DNA of 64,000 nucleotides, from the NCBI RefSeq assembly GCF_963259705.1, contig NC_081842.1:94354433-94418432 (forward strand), read 5' to 3'. This document shows, one piece after another, positions 32,398-44,285 of the stretch. The notes beneath the pieces were generated by a model, which saw only the letters and a program-made list of their open reading frames with translations, was not told the origin of the DNA and did no database searches. Source of the DNA: Myotis daubentonii. Lineage: Eukaryota > Chordata > Mammalia > Chiroptera > Vespertilionidae. Within the stretch, counting starts at the first letter, position 1. Each line of letters starts with the position of its first letter. The position numbers were made by a program, and so were the translations under genes.

Positions 32398-33859
32398 GTA
32401 GTATATCTCAGAGGTAAGGCAGGGGTGGGGGGGTGGGAAGAGATCAACCAAAGAACATGTATGCATATACTAGTATGCATAACACATGGACACACACACA
32501 ATAGGCTGATGAATCCTGGGGCTGGGGGTGGGAGCAGGCTAGCAGGGGTCAGTGAGGGAGGGGGAAAGGGAGACATATATAACTTTCAAAAATAAAGATT
32601 TAAAAATATAAAAAGAACTATTTTAAAAAACTGTAGTACATTTACACAATGGAATACTATGCAGCTCTAAAAATGAAAGAACTCTTACCATTTGCAACAG
32701 CATGGATGGACCTGGAGAGTATTATGCTAAGTGGAATAAGCCAGTTAGAGAAAGAGAAGTATCACATGATCTCATTCATACATGGAATCTAATGAACAAA
32801 ATAAACTGATGAATAAAATAAACCCAGAGACATAGAAGCATGGAACAGATTAATGAATTTCAGAGTCAGGTAGGGGTGTGTGGGGTGAGAGGGGAGTGAT
32901 TAACCAGGAAAGTTATTTGCATACTAGAAGCCCAGTGCAAAAAATTTGTGCACTGGTGGGGGTCCCTCAGCCCAGCCCGTGCCCACTCTCAGTCCAGGAC
33001 CCCCAGGGATCGGGCCTACACTGGCACTCAGACATCCCTCTTACAGTCTGGGCTCTCAGTCCAGGACCCCTCGCTCCTTACCACCCGCCTGCCACAGAGG
33101 TGGGAGAGGCTCTTGTCACCTCCGCTGCACTCACCAGCCATGAGTCCACGTTCTGAGCAGGGGTGCAGGGGAGTGCCACTCAACCAGAAGCCGGGCTCAC
33201 TGTTCCTTAGTGCTGGCCCCACCCCCTGCCTACTGGGGCGGGGGCCACTATCTGGGGTCGGGCTTACTGGGGCAGTGGTCATGGGAGGTTGAGGCACTGT
33301 GGTCATGCCCCATCCCACCTCTGAGGAGGCTCTGGGACCCTGCCACCCTCTCTCCCCCCCTCGCCTCTGTGGAAGTCATTGCTCTGGGACCAGGACCGTG
33401 CAGTCCCCTCTCTGCTGCCTCTGTGGAATGGGCAGCACTCGACCCAGGACAGGGCCCACACCACGGCCTCTCCAGCCACCTCTGTAGAAGGGGCAGTTCC
33501 AGGACCAGGGCTGGGCCCATGCCAGGGCCTCTCCCACTGCTTCTGTGGAAGGGGGGGTGCCAGGACAATCATGGCTGGCCCAGCATCACAGGCATGCTGT
33601 CCCCGCCCCCCTCCCATTGGTCATTCCTAAAGGTCATCCAGAAGGATGTCTGGAAGGTCGTTAGGCTGCCTGGTCTAATTAGCATATTGCACTTTTATTA
33701 TTATAGATATGCACAGACCATGGTCACATATAATGGAGTGGTGAAGGCCTGGGATGGGTAGGTACAGGGTGGAGGGGGCGAGGGGAAAATACAAAACAAA
33801 ACAAGGGGAACATCTGTAATACTTTCAACAATAAAGATAAATGTAAAAAAAAAAGAAAA
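32398..33859 (+). mobile_element. Two L1 3' ends in tandem, the second split by a Helitron
   Basis: 32398-32601 is a 3' UTR ending AATAAAGATTTAAAAATAT. 32602-32923 restarts in ORF2 (ACAATGGAATACTATGCAGC; GCAACAGCATGGATGGACCT) and its 3' UTR resumes at 33708-33859 (GGGGAACATCTGTAATACTT). Both are dead, 5'-truncated copies. Confidence 0.88.
32924..33707 (-). mobile_element. Non-autonomous Helitron, minus strand, inside L1
   Basis: CTAGAAGCCCAGTGCA left end with an imperfect hairpin. Right end TTATTATTATAGA before T33708. Joining the flanks gives ATTTGCATATGCACAGACC, continuous L1 text. Confidence 0.95.
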
Positions 33860-33886
33860 ATCAATGTAAAAAATATCCTCAGGTGA

Positions 33887-34020
33887 GGATTAACAAACAA
33901 ACAAACAAACAAATCAACAAACATAATGCAAAACTTAATTTGAGAAAGGACATACACCTAAATGCAAAACTCAAAATCTTAAAGCTTTTAGAAAGAAAAA
34001 TTTAAATCTGTAATACAATT
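33887..34020 (+). repeat. (AAAC)n tract and old L1 fragment
   Basis: AAAC repeats at 33889-33912. Then GGACATACACCTAAATGCAA, AAACTCAAAATCTTAAAGCT, typical of L1M ORF2. Confidence 0.55.
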
Positions 34021-34075
34021 CCCTGGATCTCTCCTGTTTTCACACGTCTTGTGAGGCAAGGAGCTGATTACCCTT

Positions 34076-34283
34076 TGTTTAATTTATCTTTGTTATTGGA
34101 AGTATTAGAGATGTCTCCTTTTTCTCCCCACCCATCCCCTCCACCCTGCCCCTGCCAACCACCAGGACTACACAACACTATTGTCTGTATCCATGGGTTA
34201 TGCAGATATGCATATAAATTCTTTGGTTAATCTCTTACCAAGCCCAACTCAATCCTCTGAGATTCATCAGTCTATTCCATGGA
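34076..34283 (-). mobile_element. L1 3' end fragment, minus strand
   Basis: TTGTCTGTATCCATGGGTTA and CTCTGAGATTCATCAGTCTA match the reversed L1 3' region at 14150-14290 and 60510-60660. Confidence 0.85.
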
Positions 34284-35021
34284 CTGCCATTTAAAGGATG
34301 TTTGTATAGTAATCAGTCTTAGAAGATAGAAGTGGTGTCTCCCTCCTGAAGAAAAAAAGGGCAAGTTTGGTTATATTGCCTTGGAGGATAAAGATACTGT
34401 CTTGTTTTGGAATTAAGGTATGCTTATTGTCAAATGAAATTAAGGTAATCTTTCCTTCACAGCAAAGGGCTGGCAAACTTACTATCCATTACAAAAGATT
34501 CAGATTTTCTAATCTCAGAGTTTCTCTTTAACTCCACTCTCTGAACTTTTCAACACTAATCTTGGCCCCTTCCCATCACTCTCATGGGTTTTGAGGTCCA
34601 AGGAAACTAACAAAAATATGTGATTATTTGCACTGTTTATTGTTTCTTGGTTAATATTTTGTCATGAGCATCCATGATACTCTATTGTCATAATTTATTA
34701 GCTTGTAAGTAGGATTAAATGTTATCCCATTCATAGTTCTTGAAAAGAATACCTTTATAGTCTCAAAGCAGACAAAATATATATTTATATTTTCCCCATC
34801 AGAACAAAAAACACACAAATCATAAAAATAATTGATAAATTGACCATACTCATAATAGAATATTTCTTCTCATCAAAAATTACTACTGAGAATATTATTA
34901 GACAAAGCACAAACTGGGGAAAAATCTCAAAGAATAAATATCTCACAAAGAACTAATATTCAGAGTATATGACGAAATCTTAAAATTCATCAACAAAACA
35001 ATCTAGTTCTTTTAAAAGGCA

Positions 35022-35025
35022 AAAA

Positions 35026-35068
<43 letters not shown>

Positions 35069-35070
35069 AA
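35022..35070. repeat. (AAAT)n microsatellite
   Basis: About 12 AAAT units within the old L1M fragment. Confidence 0.95.
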
Positions 35071-35229
35071 TCACAATGAGATTATATTTAATGGTCACTA
35101 TAATGCAAAAACAAAACTTGACAATGCCAAATATGGGAGAGTACAGGGAGCAACCAGAAGTTTCATACACTGCAGATGAGAATGTAAAATAGTCCATTCA
35201 ATTTGAAGAACTGTTTTGGGAATTTCTCA

Positions 35230-35783
35230 TCCTAAATAATAAAAGCCTAGGTGGTGTCACACCCTCACGTGACTCCCTCGCAGGACATCGTTACAAGATG
35301 GCCATCACAAGATGTCCACACGCACAATGAAGGCAGGGCCCAGCGGCTGCTCAGCGTGGTGAGGCCTAGGGGTCTTGCGGCTCTGGACGGTACAGAGGAG
35401 GCCGTGCCCAGTGTCTCTGCCGCCTCACGCAGAGGAGGTGGGTCGCACAGGGGAGGGCATTGTGGGCGATCAGGCCAGGAGGGGAGGGTAGTAGTTGGGG
35501 GTGGTCAGGCTGGCAGGGGAGGGCAGTTGTGGATGATCAGGTTGGCAGGAGAGGGTAGTTGGGGGTGATCGGGTTGGCAGGGGAGCAGTTGGACATCAAT
35601 CAGGCCAGCAGAAGAGCAGTTAGGGGGCAATCAGGCAGGTAGCAGAATGGTTAGGAGCTATCAGGCAGGCAGGCAGGCAGGCAGGCAAGCGGTTAGGAGC
35701 CAGCAGTCCCAAATTGAAGAGGGTGCAGGCTGGTCTAAGGGACACCCTGCCCCACGCATGACTTTCATGCTTTGGGCCTCTGG
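35230..35783 (+). mobile_element. Non-autonomous Helitron ending in CTGG
   Basis: TCCTAAATAATAAAAGCC follows A35229. The 3' end is GCATGACTTTCATGC (short hairpin) then GGGCCTCTGG before T35784. CTGG still fits the Helitron CTRR rule but differs from the CTAG of its neighbours. A (GGCA)n tract lies at 35663-35690. Confidence 0.88.
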
Positions 35784-35821
35784 TAGTTAATAATTTCAAT
35801 CTTATTTATTCAAGAGAAACA

Positions 35822-36354
35822 CCCGCCCCCTGCTCCTGAGGGGCTATCAGGGCTGGCAGTTGCCTCTCTCACCCACTGCTGGTAATGACCTTGGTATCAC
35901 CTGCTACTGGTGCCAGAGCCACCATTTACACCCACTGCCAGTGCCCAGCACCGGTCCCGATCACTCTGCACCAACAGTGGGTGTGAGCAGTGGCTGCCTG
36001 CCTTGATTGCCCCTGAGGGCTTCTCCATGCCCCCCTCCCCCCTGCTCCTTAGGAGCAATCAGGGCAGCAGCTGCCCCTTGCACCCACTGATGGCACCGGT
36101 CCCTCTTGCACCCGCTGCTGGTGCCAGCCCCAATCACTCTGCGCCGTCAGTGGGTGCAAGCAGGGCCAGCACCGTCAGCATGTGGGAGTGGCAGTGGCGG
36201 GAGTGGGGCTGCCAGAAGACAGGAGAATGGAGGCCATGGCAGGGGGGGTCAGGTGGGGGTGTGGAAGATGGGACAAGACCTGCCCCTGTGCCCACTACAG
36301 CCCACAGCCCACAGTTCCTTTCAAGGTGCACAAATTTGTGCACTGGGCCCCTAG
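35822..36354 (+). mobile_element. 5'-truncated Helitron
   Basis: The body matches the Helitron at 16790-17503 (CCCGATCACTCTGCACC; CAGTGGGTGCAAGCAGG). It ends GGTGCACAAATTTGTGCAC and CTAG at 36351-36354. No TC start was found; it begins abruptly in L1M text. Confidence 0.85.
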
Positions 36355-36612
36355 TATATCCATAAAACACGTTATACAATAACATTTATAGCCCCTTTAT
36401 TCATGATAGCAAAAACTGAAAACAAAGCAAATGTTTAACAGGAAATTGAAAAACAAAATGTGGTATATTTATACAATGTAATACTGCTCAGTAATTAAAA
36501 CAAAGTGAACTACTGACACATCTACCTCATCAAGCTAAATAGTGACAATCTCTGTAATTTACTGTATGTTCATTGCATTTTCATAAAAATACTAATTTAT
36601 AAAAAAAAAAAA

Positions 36613-36919
36613 CTAGAGGCCTAGTTCACGGTCCCTCAGCCTGGTCTGTGCCCTCTCACAATCCAGGACCCTCCGGGGGGAAGTAGTAGTGGGTGAAGGG
36701 GCAGGCGGCCGGGGCGGAGCCCAGGCCTGACTCTGTGCCTTTCCTGCTCATCCAGGTCCCACTGCGCTTGCCGCAGCTCCGGTAGCACTGTCACGGAGGC
36801 CGGAGAGGCTTGCACCACTGCAGCTGCACTCGCCAGCCGTGAGCCTGGTTTCTGGTGCCCCTTGGTCAGCCCCTCGGCGCCCCTGGTTGACCAGTCACTT
36901 AGGCTTTTATATATATAGA
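36613..36919 (-). mobile_element. Short Helitron, minus strand
   Basis: CTAGAGGCCTAGTTCACGG left end with the hairpin lost. Right end GGCTTTTATATATATAGA before T36920. Confidence 0.88.
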
Positions 36920-36947
36920 TAATATGAGATTACTATAGGATAAATAT

Positions 36948-37010
36948 GAACACATTGCATAACCTCACTGAGCCTTAGTTTCTTCAATACTAACATAAAA
37001 ATTATCAAAA
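36948..37010 (+). repeat. MIR SINE trace
   Basis: CATAACCTCACTGAGCCTTA followed by GTTTCTTC fits the MIR 3' part. Only a short stretch remains. Confidence 0.5.
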
Positions 37011-37497
37011 ATGCAGGCCTTATTTGTATATTTTGACCAGGGATTATTTAATTTTAAGAAACATATGTAGTAAAACTAATTTTAGAATTAGGGAATCCAC
37101 AAGACAGGGAATGGGTAGGAACTAAAATAAGAAATGAAAGTCATCTGGTGCAAGAGAGCTTTCTCTCTTTCTTTCTCTCTCTGTCTCTCCCTTTCTCTCT
37201 CTCCTTTCACTTTCATCTTACGTGTCTGCTTATTTTATTCCCTCTGTAGTCTGGCCCTAATGATCTTCCTTTTAATATACCATAATATCTGTCTCAAATT
37301 GATCAGTACCATCAGATACTAAGTTGACATAATGTAACAAAATCTGTGCTTACGTTTGACTATCCCCATCTTTTCAAGTACCAATAATCAGCAAAGAGGA
37401 ACCTATTGGACCAATTCATACTCTAAGATATCATATGTTCACCTCTGGACCAATCAATTGAGTCTAGAGAAACAAGGCTATATGCATTGAGCTAGAC

Positions 37498-37701
37498 CAG
37501 GGGTCCTCAAACTACGGCCCGCGGGCCACATGCAAATACAAATATTGTATTTGTTCCCATTTTGTTTTTTGAATTCAAAATAAGATATGTGCAGTGTGCA
37601 TAGGAATTTGTTCATAGTTTTTTTTAAAACTATAGTCCAGCCCTCCAGCGGTCTGAGGGACAGTGAACTGGCCCCCTGTTTAAAAAGTTTGAGGACCCCT
37701 G
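37498..37701. mobile_element. Short hAT element, 8-bp duplication
   Basis: CAGGGGTCCTCAAACTACGG left end and GTTTGAGGACCCCTG right end. AGCTAGAC is duplicated at 37490-37497 and 37702-37709. Confidence 0.95.
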
Positions 37702-37709
37702 AGCTAGAC

Positions 37710-39009
37710 AGTATTTCCAATCCTGGCTCAATAGGAGGGGAAGTAGGCTTTTCAGAAACCCCAAATTTATGGTAATAGCAACAATAATATTAACAAAATA
37801 ATATTTTTTAACTTTTTATTATATAAATATTTATTTAGATTACATTTAAAATAATTAAATATGCATTGTTATTTTTATATTTTATTATGTTTTCCTCTTT
37901 GGTGCTTACAGACACTCTATAAATCATGATAATAATGATAATAATATAATATTAAAAATAGAAAATGTTATTTTACTTATATGTAATTAAATGTAAAACT
38001 TTTGGGATCTGAGCTTCAGAGTTATCTGTTTGTTAGACTACTTATGCAACAAATTAATATTGTACATAAGCTGCTCAGGAGTGCAGATTCAAGCGTAATA
38101 TATTTTGTTATCCAAATGTAATTTCTAGCACTTAGTTTCCAGTATATTGCTTAGCAAAATAAAAATTAATGAAAGTCAATATCTTCCTTATGGCATATAA
38201 CAAAGGGAGTAAATGAAAATAAGAATCAGGGGACGCATTTTTAAAGACCAAACCTAACCACCCAAGATATGGGAGAGGGGGAGTTTTAATTTATACATTC
38301 CTTTTTAGTTATTTTAAACTCCAATGGGGTATTTCTCTATTGTCCCTGAAGCAAATGATGTCTACAATAACGCTTAAAAAATTATGGATCTTTATCTAGA
38401 GCTTAGATAGCATCTACCAATAATCTTCATAAGCAAACTATGCCAGATCAATACCACGAAGGCTGCAATCCTGGCTCAAAGGAGGGGGAGTAGAATACAG
38501 AATTTAAAAGGTGACTTTATAACTTTCAGTTAAGTAAAAACTTTAGTTACAGATAGAAGCTAACATATATTAACCTAATTCATCACAGTTCTATTTTATC
38601 TGAAAGTTTCTATGGAATAGATTCAATTTGTATATGAATAGAAACTGATAGAAAAGCAATCGTCATTTGGTGACAAAAATACTACTTGATTTAGAAGACA
38701 CTTCGGCAGTCTTCCAGTTCAACTAAACTGAGGACTTGCGTATATTACCTTCACGGTTGGAATAGTTCCCATGTTTGGAAAGCTTCCACTCTCACCATAT
38801 CTGCAGAATACTCTGGAGTATATGCTTAGGATATCAGAAAAACGGTAAAATTACTACGTGATAATGTTTTCTGAAGTAACTTAAAATATTGATGTATCAA
38901 AATGTTAATAGTAATAAGAAAAACAATTATTTTAGACTTCTCTTTACATCTTTCATGTTTCAGGCAGGCTGTTATATGTTGCATTACTTATGAGAGATGT
39001 GGTTCCGTA
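37710..39009. other. AT-rich DNA, nothing recognised
   Basis: About 1.3 kb with no gene and no repeat that I can name. Confidence 0.5.
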
Positions 39010-39300
39010 AAGTGCTTAGGGACTCTGAGGTTCAGTGTGGGTCTATTTGCAATTATGTAATTTTCCATTCTTTATATTAAATGTCTCTGCCTCCTCTAAT
39101 CATTCCTCATGTGCCACTGCTACAAGTCCATTCAGGGCACTGGCTGCTCTCCTCTGAATATGCATCAAGGTTTTTTGCCTCTTTGACTGTCATACAAAAA
39201 AACTGAACATAGAGTTCCATTTGTGGTCTGACAACAGATTGAGCAAGGTAGAGTGGGAATATCACTTCCCAACAATTATTACTAATAATGGTGTCTAAGA
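39010..39300 (-). mobile_element. CR1/L3-like LINE fragment
   Basis: ACATAGAGTTCCATTTGTGG, GTCTGACAACAGATTGAGCA and GAGTGGGAATATCACTTCCC follow the antisense CR1/L3 reverse-transcriptase 3' signature. Very old and non-coding. Confidence 0.6.
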
Positions 39301-39449
39301 TTCTATCATTTTAGCAATCAGATTTCACTATTACCTCACATTTACTTCACAATCAGAAAGCTTCCCAACGTGTTTATACATATACTCTGCTGTACAGATA
39401 GGTTTACACAAATCTAGTACCAAATTTATTTTTATTAAACTTAATTTTT

Positions 39450-39657
39450 AAATATATTTTTATTGACTTCAGAAAGGGAGGTAGAGAGAGAGAGCAAGGG
39501 AAACATCAGTGACGAGAGATAATTATTGATCTGCTGCCTTATGCACACCCACACTGGGATCAAGCCCGCAACCTGAGTATGTGCCTGGACCAGGAATCAG
39601 ACCATGACCTCCTGGCTGATAGGTCGACGCTCAACCACTGAGCAACACTGGCTGGGA
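39450..39657 (-). mobile_element. Ves SINE, minus strand
   Basis: The reversed tail TTTTTATTGACTTCAGAAAG leads to GACGCTCAACCACTGAGCAA at the head. TAAACTTAATTTTT is duplicated at 39436-39449 and 39658-39671. Confidence 0.93.
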
Positions 39658-39671
39658 TAAACTTAATTTTT

Positions 39672-41919
39672 TTTATATTCAATTCTTTAGCATATTTTTT
39701 ACATCTTTTTGATTCCTGATTCTTTCATGACTTGTCACACCTCCCATCCCGCCAAAAAATCACATTCTGCTATGACTTGATTCTTGATGCCCTGACATTC
39801 TACTATGATTTGATTCTGCCATGAAATAAAAAATTCAAAATCCATGTTCTTCTACAACTTGTAATCCATACCCACTTTATAAATTACCTTTACATAAAAC
39901 TACCTACTAATTAATCAATGACCTTTTGAAGACATATTCCCATGCTTCTAAAATTTAAGGATTTCTCATAACTATTCTCTCCCATTTAAACTAGAACTCA
40001 AGACTTCCACCTTCACGAGCTAGAAAAGAAGTTGGGAAGAGACACATATTCCCAGTTCTGTGGCCATGCCTTTCTGCCAAGTAATTGAAGATGTAGCAAA
40101 AGCCTTTTATTTTTACTGGAAAATAAAAGTATTTGAAGAAGAAACAAAAGAATATAGTGGAGAACATTATTTTTATACTACAGGTAAGTTGACTAGAATG
40201 AGAAATATATAAATTAATTGCAGCTACATTTGGGGTAAAATAGGATTTTTTGGATTATCCTAGAGATAAAGTACCAATTAATGCAGTCTTAAGAAAAAAA
40301 TATGTTTGCACTTAAATCACTTTTGGGTAGGAACTGTTTTAGTTTGAAGATTATACTTAAGAATATAATAAAGTATACCACAGAAAATTTAGGTGTCATT
40401 ACTAGGTTTTAGCTTCCCTCTAACTGCTTTATATCCAGATTATGTTATTTATCTTACATTCTCTTCTCACACCTGACGTTTCACAGCTGTAAAACTGTAA
40501 AGAATCTATTTCCAAAATCTGTACCTCTTCATAGAGAAATGCTGGATTTTCTTTGCATTAACATCACTTGGATATTCAAAATCACTTCTACCACTAGAAT
40601 ATGCCATGTGTGCAGCATAAATTACTGTGACCCTTCCATTTCAAGAAACATCCTCTTGATCTTTGTTTTATAATCAGGCTTCATTTGTTGTATTTTAAAC
40701 ACTATTTATAATTACTCTAATTTTCCTCCTTAAATAGAGACTTTCTCTATTGACATTATTCATGTTGCATATTCAAGAAAGTAGCTGCTTTAAAATGACT
40801 TCCTACCATGTTCACTGACAGGTCCAGGAAGTGCCTGCTCCCCTGGACAGTGGACTGGGATGCTTTCTCTGAGTACAGCAGCTGGAATTGATTGACATTG
40901 AAGTCAAGTTCTGTTCAACCGAGCAGTTTCTATGAAAAGATTTCTCTTTCAGATCTTCTGCTTCCTCTTCGGGGAAGCTCCTTCTCTGATCCATACCTGA
41001 ATATGTGTTGACCTCCAGGTCTTGTAGGTGGATCCACCTCCACTCACTGTTAGTTTTCTTCTGGTGTGATGCTGCTTTTATCATGTTTTCAGAAAAAGGC
41101 CAGTTTTTCATCTTCCCTTTCTCTGCTGAATGTATCAGATCCTAGAAATATTTCCCTGAAGTGATGTTACTGAGACCTCTGGTGCCACCCTCTCATCCTG
41201 AATGACCACAGAGATAAAATGTTTCTTTTTGTCTATAAAAGTTGAATTAAGTTATTTTAAAAGTAACACATGAACTTGTTGGAAAGTATTATGTCAACTG
41301 AGATACAACTAAAGCAGAGCACATATCATAAATGTGTATATTCAGGGGGAGCAGCATATCGTTCTATGATTTTGGAGAAAGAGCCAGAAATAGCCTAAAC
41401 AGGACATTTAGCGATAAAGAAAATAAAAGCTTTTTAATTAGGGTGCACAGCAATGTCACCAGAGATTAAATATACTGGTGATGCCGCAAAAAATCAAGCA
41501 ACAAAACCATCTCTCATATTTAGAGCTCTTTCCAGGAATCATTTTTAAGAAATCCTTTTACTATACCATATGAAAGATATGTTTATGCTTTTTGCTTGAT
41601 CAAAGTAAAATATTTCACTTATGATCTGAAAACCAGTACAAGTAGTTTGGTCAAATTTTTCTAAAAAGCATAAAACACTATTTGTTCCTTTATTTTCTAA
41701 CTTCAATGTCAGTTCTACTGCATAGAAAACATCTTTCTCCGAATCTCCCTTCCTTCCTTCTTATGATCAGCTATAAGCATTGCTAATTTAAACTCCACAA
41801 TGCCTCTCTTCTATCCCCGCTGCCTTTTCTTAATAAATTACCAAGAAACCTGAAAAAGAGAAGAGAGAAGATATATTTAAATGTATCAATAATGAGACTG
41901 TCAGAAAATTATTAAACTA
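39672..41919. other. Unrecognised DNA with small open frames
   Basis: An approximate 35-bp direct duplication (CATTCTGCTATGACTTGATT / CATTCTACTATGATTTGATT) lies at about 39764-39830. A 99-codon minus-strand frame at 41111-40812 (MKNWPFSENMIKAASHQKK) matches no family I know. A GTAAGT after an ATG-started frame at 40064-40183 looks like a splice donor but has no support. Confidence 0.4.
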
Positions 41920-42149
41920 CTAGAGGCCCAGTGCACGAAATTCGTGCGGGGGTGGGGGTGGGGGTGGTTCCTCAGCCCAACCTGCACCCTCTCGCAATCC
42001 GGGACCTCTGGCTCCTAACTGTTCATCTGCCTGCCTGCCCTAACCACTCTGCCTTCCTGCCTGATCCCCTTAACTGCCCTCCCCTGCCGGCCTAGTCACC
42101 CCTAACTGACCTCTCCTGCTGGCTGGTCGCCCCTATTAACTTTTTTAAA

Positions 42150-42780
42150 AAATCTTATCCCCTTCACACACAATTGTATTTGACTTCCTTACTGGCTTCT
42201 CCCTCTCACACAATTTTTCTCTCTCTTTTATGTAACACTTTTTCCTACTGACTCATCATCTATAAACTTTTCTTTCCTCCTTATTTCCTACTTCTGTTCC
42301 ATCATCCTTCTTCCCATCTTTCTCCTACTCTCCCTCCCTCCCCACATCCCTTCTTTCCTTTATCTTTAGCCCTGACAACCTCCCCTTTTCCTTCCTTCCC
42401 ACCTTAATTTTCTTCTTCACTTCCTCCCTCGGACCTGCTTTGCTTCCTCCCCCATTTCTTCCTTCTTCCCATTCTCCTTTTAAGCTCTACTGGCTCCTCT
42501 TTAAAACTATTTTCCCTCCCTCTTTCTCTCTCATCCACATCCTTCTCTACTTACTGTTTTAATATCTATCTACCTAATTATTCACTATCATTTATCTTTT
42601 TTTTCTTTTCTGACTCCTAGTTTTAAAATCTGTCCCCAATACACAACTATACTTGATTTTCATGATAGCTCCTACAGTTCACTCACACGTCCTCTTTCCT
42701 TCTTTAACTCTGCTCTCTACTGAGCCCTTTATAAAGTTCTTGCCTCCCTCCTTCCCTCTCCTTCCCTTCTGAAAGCTTCC
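42150..42780. repeat. Pyrimidine-rich block, possible foreign cargo
   Basis: Dense TTCC/CTCC text with no frame. The segment at about 42143-42260 resembles that at about 42620-42730 (AAAAAATCTTATCCCC / AAAATCTGTCCCCAA; TTGTATTTGACTTCC / TATACTTGATTTTC), suggesting an old duplication of about 480 bp. Confidence 0.45.
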
Positions 42781-42931
42781 GTTGGGGGAGGGCGTTAACG
42801 CCCAGCCCAGGGCTCAGCCCTGGCCAGGTGTTCACCACCCCCCCTTCCCCTGCCTCCCTGCCACCATCCTGCTCCCATTCCCTGCTCTGGATGGCTGGCC
42901 CAGCAAGGGTGGCCTCGAACCATCCTCCACC

Positions 42932-43120
42932 CAGGGGTCCTCAAACTTTTTAAACAGGGGGCCAGTTCACTGTCCCTCAGACCGTGGGAGGGCCGGACTA
43001 TAGTTTAAAAAAAACTAGTCGGCTGCTAAGCAACAGGCAGTGGCGGCAAAAACACCCCCCGGGCTGGATAAATGTTTTCGGGGCGCATGTGGCCCGCGGG
43101 CGGTAGTTTGAGGACCCCTG
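42932..43120. mobile_element. Short hAT element inside the Helitron
   Basis: CAGGGGTCCTCAAACTTTTT left end and GGTAGTTTGAGGACCCCTG right end. Same family as 37498-37701 in the opposite orientation. Flanks CTCCACCC / CTCCACAC are an imperfect 8-bp duplication. Confidence 0.9.
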
Positions 43121-43502
43121 CTCCACACCATCCTGGACACATAGGCTCCTCCCCACCAACGGCCGCCACTACCCTCCTCCCCTGTCTGGGCGGGGCTCCC
43201 GCTCTGCATCGCCTGTGCCCTGCCCCTCCTCAGCCACACCTGTTGTCACCCCCTTCTGCATGCAGTTTCCTTCCTTTTCCATTCCTGCATCTTTTTCTTG
43301 TTCCCCTTCTGTATCTGTTTCTCCTCTTGGCCTGTCTGCATGCAGGCCTGCCTTCCTCTCCCTCTCCTTTCTTATCCCTTCCTATCCTATCCTATCCTAC
43401 CCCGGACCCTGCAGCTGCCTGAGCAGAGGGCAGGAACACAGCCTGGTCATGACGTGATGCTGTAATGGACAAATTCACATATTCCTCTATTATTAGATTA
43501 GA

Positions 43503-44217
43503 TGCGGTATAATCTACCATTTAAACAAATTTTAAAATGGGAAAAGAAACAAGAGATTTACCCAAAACTTGTACCATAATTGCCAGATAATATAAAGAGT
43601 AGCTGTATAAGCCTTCATTTTTCTTCTGGTCTTTCCTGTCAAGAATTATATTCAGTTGGGAATACTCCCTTAATAGGAAGTAAAAGCGGACCTATATGAG
43701 AGATAGAATGAATTCACATGGCATTTCTAACGGTAACTTTTTCTGTCAAAATATATCTTGACTTATGGAATTTACAGATAAGATAGATAAGTGATGTTTG
43801 GTCATTAACTTCAGAGGAAACTTGAAGAGGTAAAGCATCTTCTCCCTCTATTTCACACCTATCTGAATTCATAGCATCACCATCCTGCTTGGGGGCCAAG
43901 TCAAAAACCTGAAAACCATCTTCTGCTTTTCTATTTTCCTTTCCATATCCAATCAAATCTATTTGTTAAAACTCACTCTGATTATTCCAATGCTTAAACA
44001 TCTCTTACCAAGTTCTTTCTGCTTTCTTTTAGCAGCAACGTGCTTACTACTCAGGGACTACAATACTATGATACATTTTTTCCCCTTAATAAGTATTTTT
44101 TGTGCACCTGCTAATTATGACAAACACTATTCTAGTGCTATAAACAGTGAAAAGTTTAACAAAGTTCTGCATTCTTATGAAGCTTTTAAAGAGTTTCTTA
44201 TCTTCAGCTTTAAATAT

Positions 44218-44221
<4 letters not shown>
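43503..44221 (-). repeat. Unique DNA and an old mammalian repeat, minus strand
   Basis: About 43714-43970 reversed reads GGTTTTTGACTTGGCCCCCA, AGCAGGATGGTGATGCTATG, part of the same unnamed old repeat as 29265-30095. An 80-codon minus frame in it is therefore not a gene. The rest is not recognised. Confidence 0.45.

Positions 44222-44284
<63 letters not shown>
44222..44284. repeat. (AT)n microsatellite at a Helitron terminus
   Basis: About 31 TA units ending exactly where the Helitron CTAG begins (44285). Confidence 0.95.

Positions 44285-44285
<1 letters not shown>

Larger units (their letters stand above)
34790..36600 (+). mobile_element. Old L1M fragment, interrupted by two Helitrons
   Basis: Pieces 34790-35229, 35784-35821 and 36355-36600 follow the order of L1 ORF2's end: CTCACAAAGAACTAATATTC, GTTTTGGGAATTTCTCA, TTATTTATTCAAGAGAAAC, then ACAATGTAATACTGCTCAG. 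Highly diverged. An (AAAT)n at 35022-35070 sits inside. Confidence 0.75.
41920..43502 (-). mobile_element. Large Helitron, minus strand, pyrimidine-rich interior
   Basis: CTAGAGGCCCAGTGCACG left end with hairpin remnant GCACGAAATTCGTGC. Right end CTCTATTATTAGATTAGA before T43503, the same start type as the Helitron at 7332 (TCTAATCTAATAATAGAG). The interior 42150-42780 is almost all C and T on this strand and not Helitron-like. A hAT element sits at 42932-43120. Confidence 0.85.

Noticed and set aside
33210..33761. 183-codon plus-strand frame
   Set aside because: It crosses the boundary between a minus-strand Helitron and an L1 3' UTR, so it is not a single gene.
43714..43956. 80-codon minus-strand frame with gene-like composition
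   Set aside because: The DNA matches an old mammalian interspersed repeat also seen, in part, at 29265-30095.
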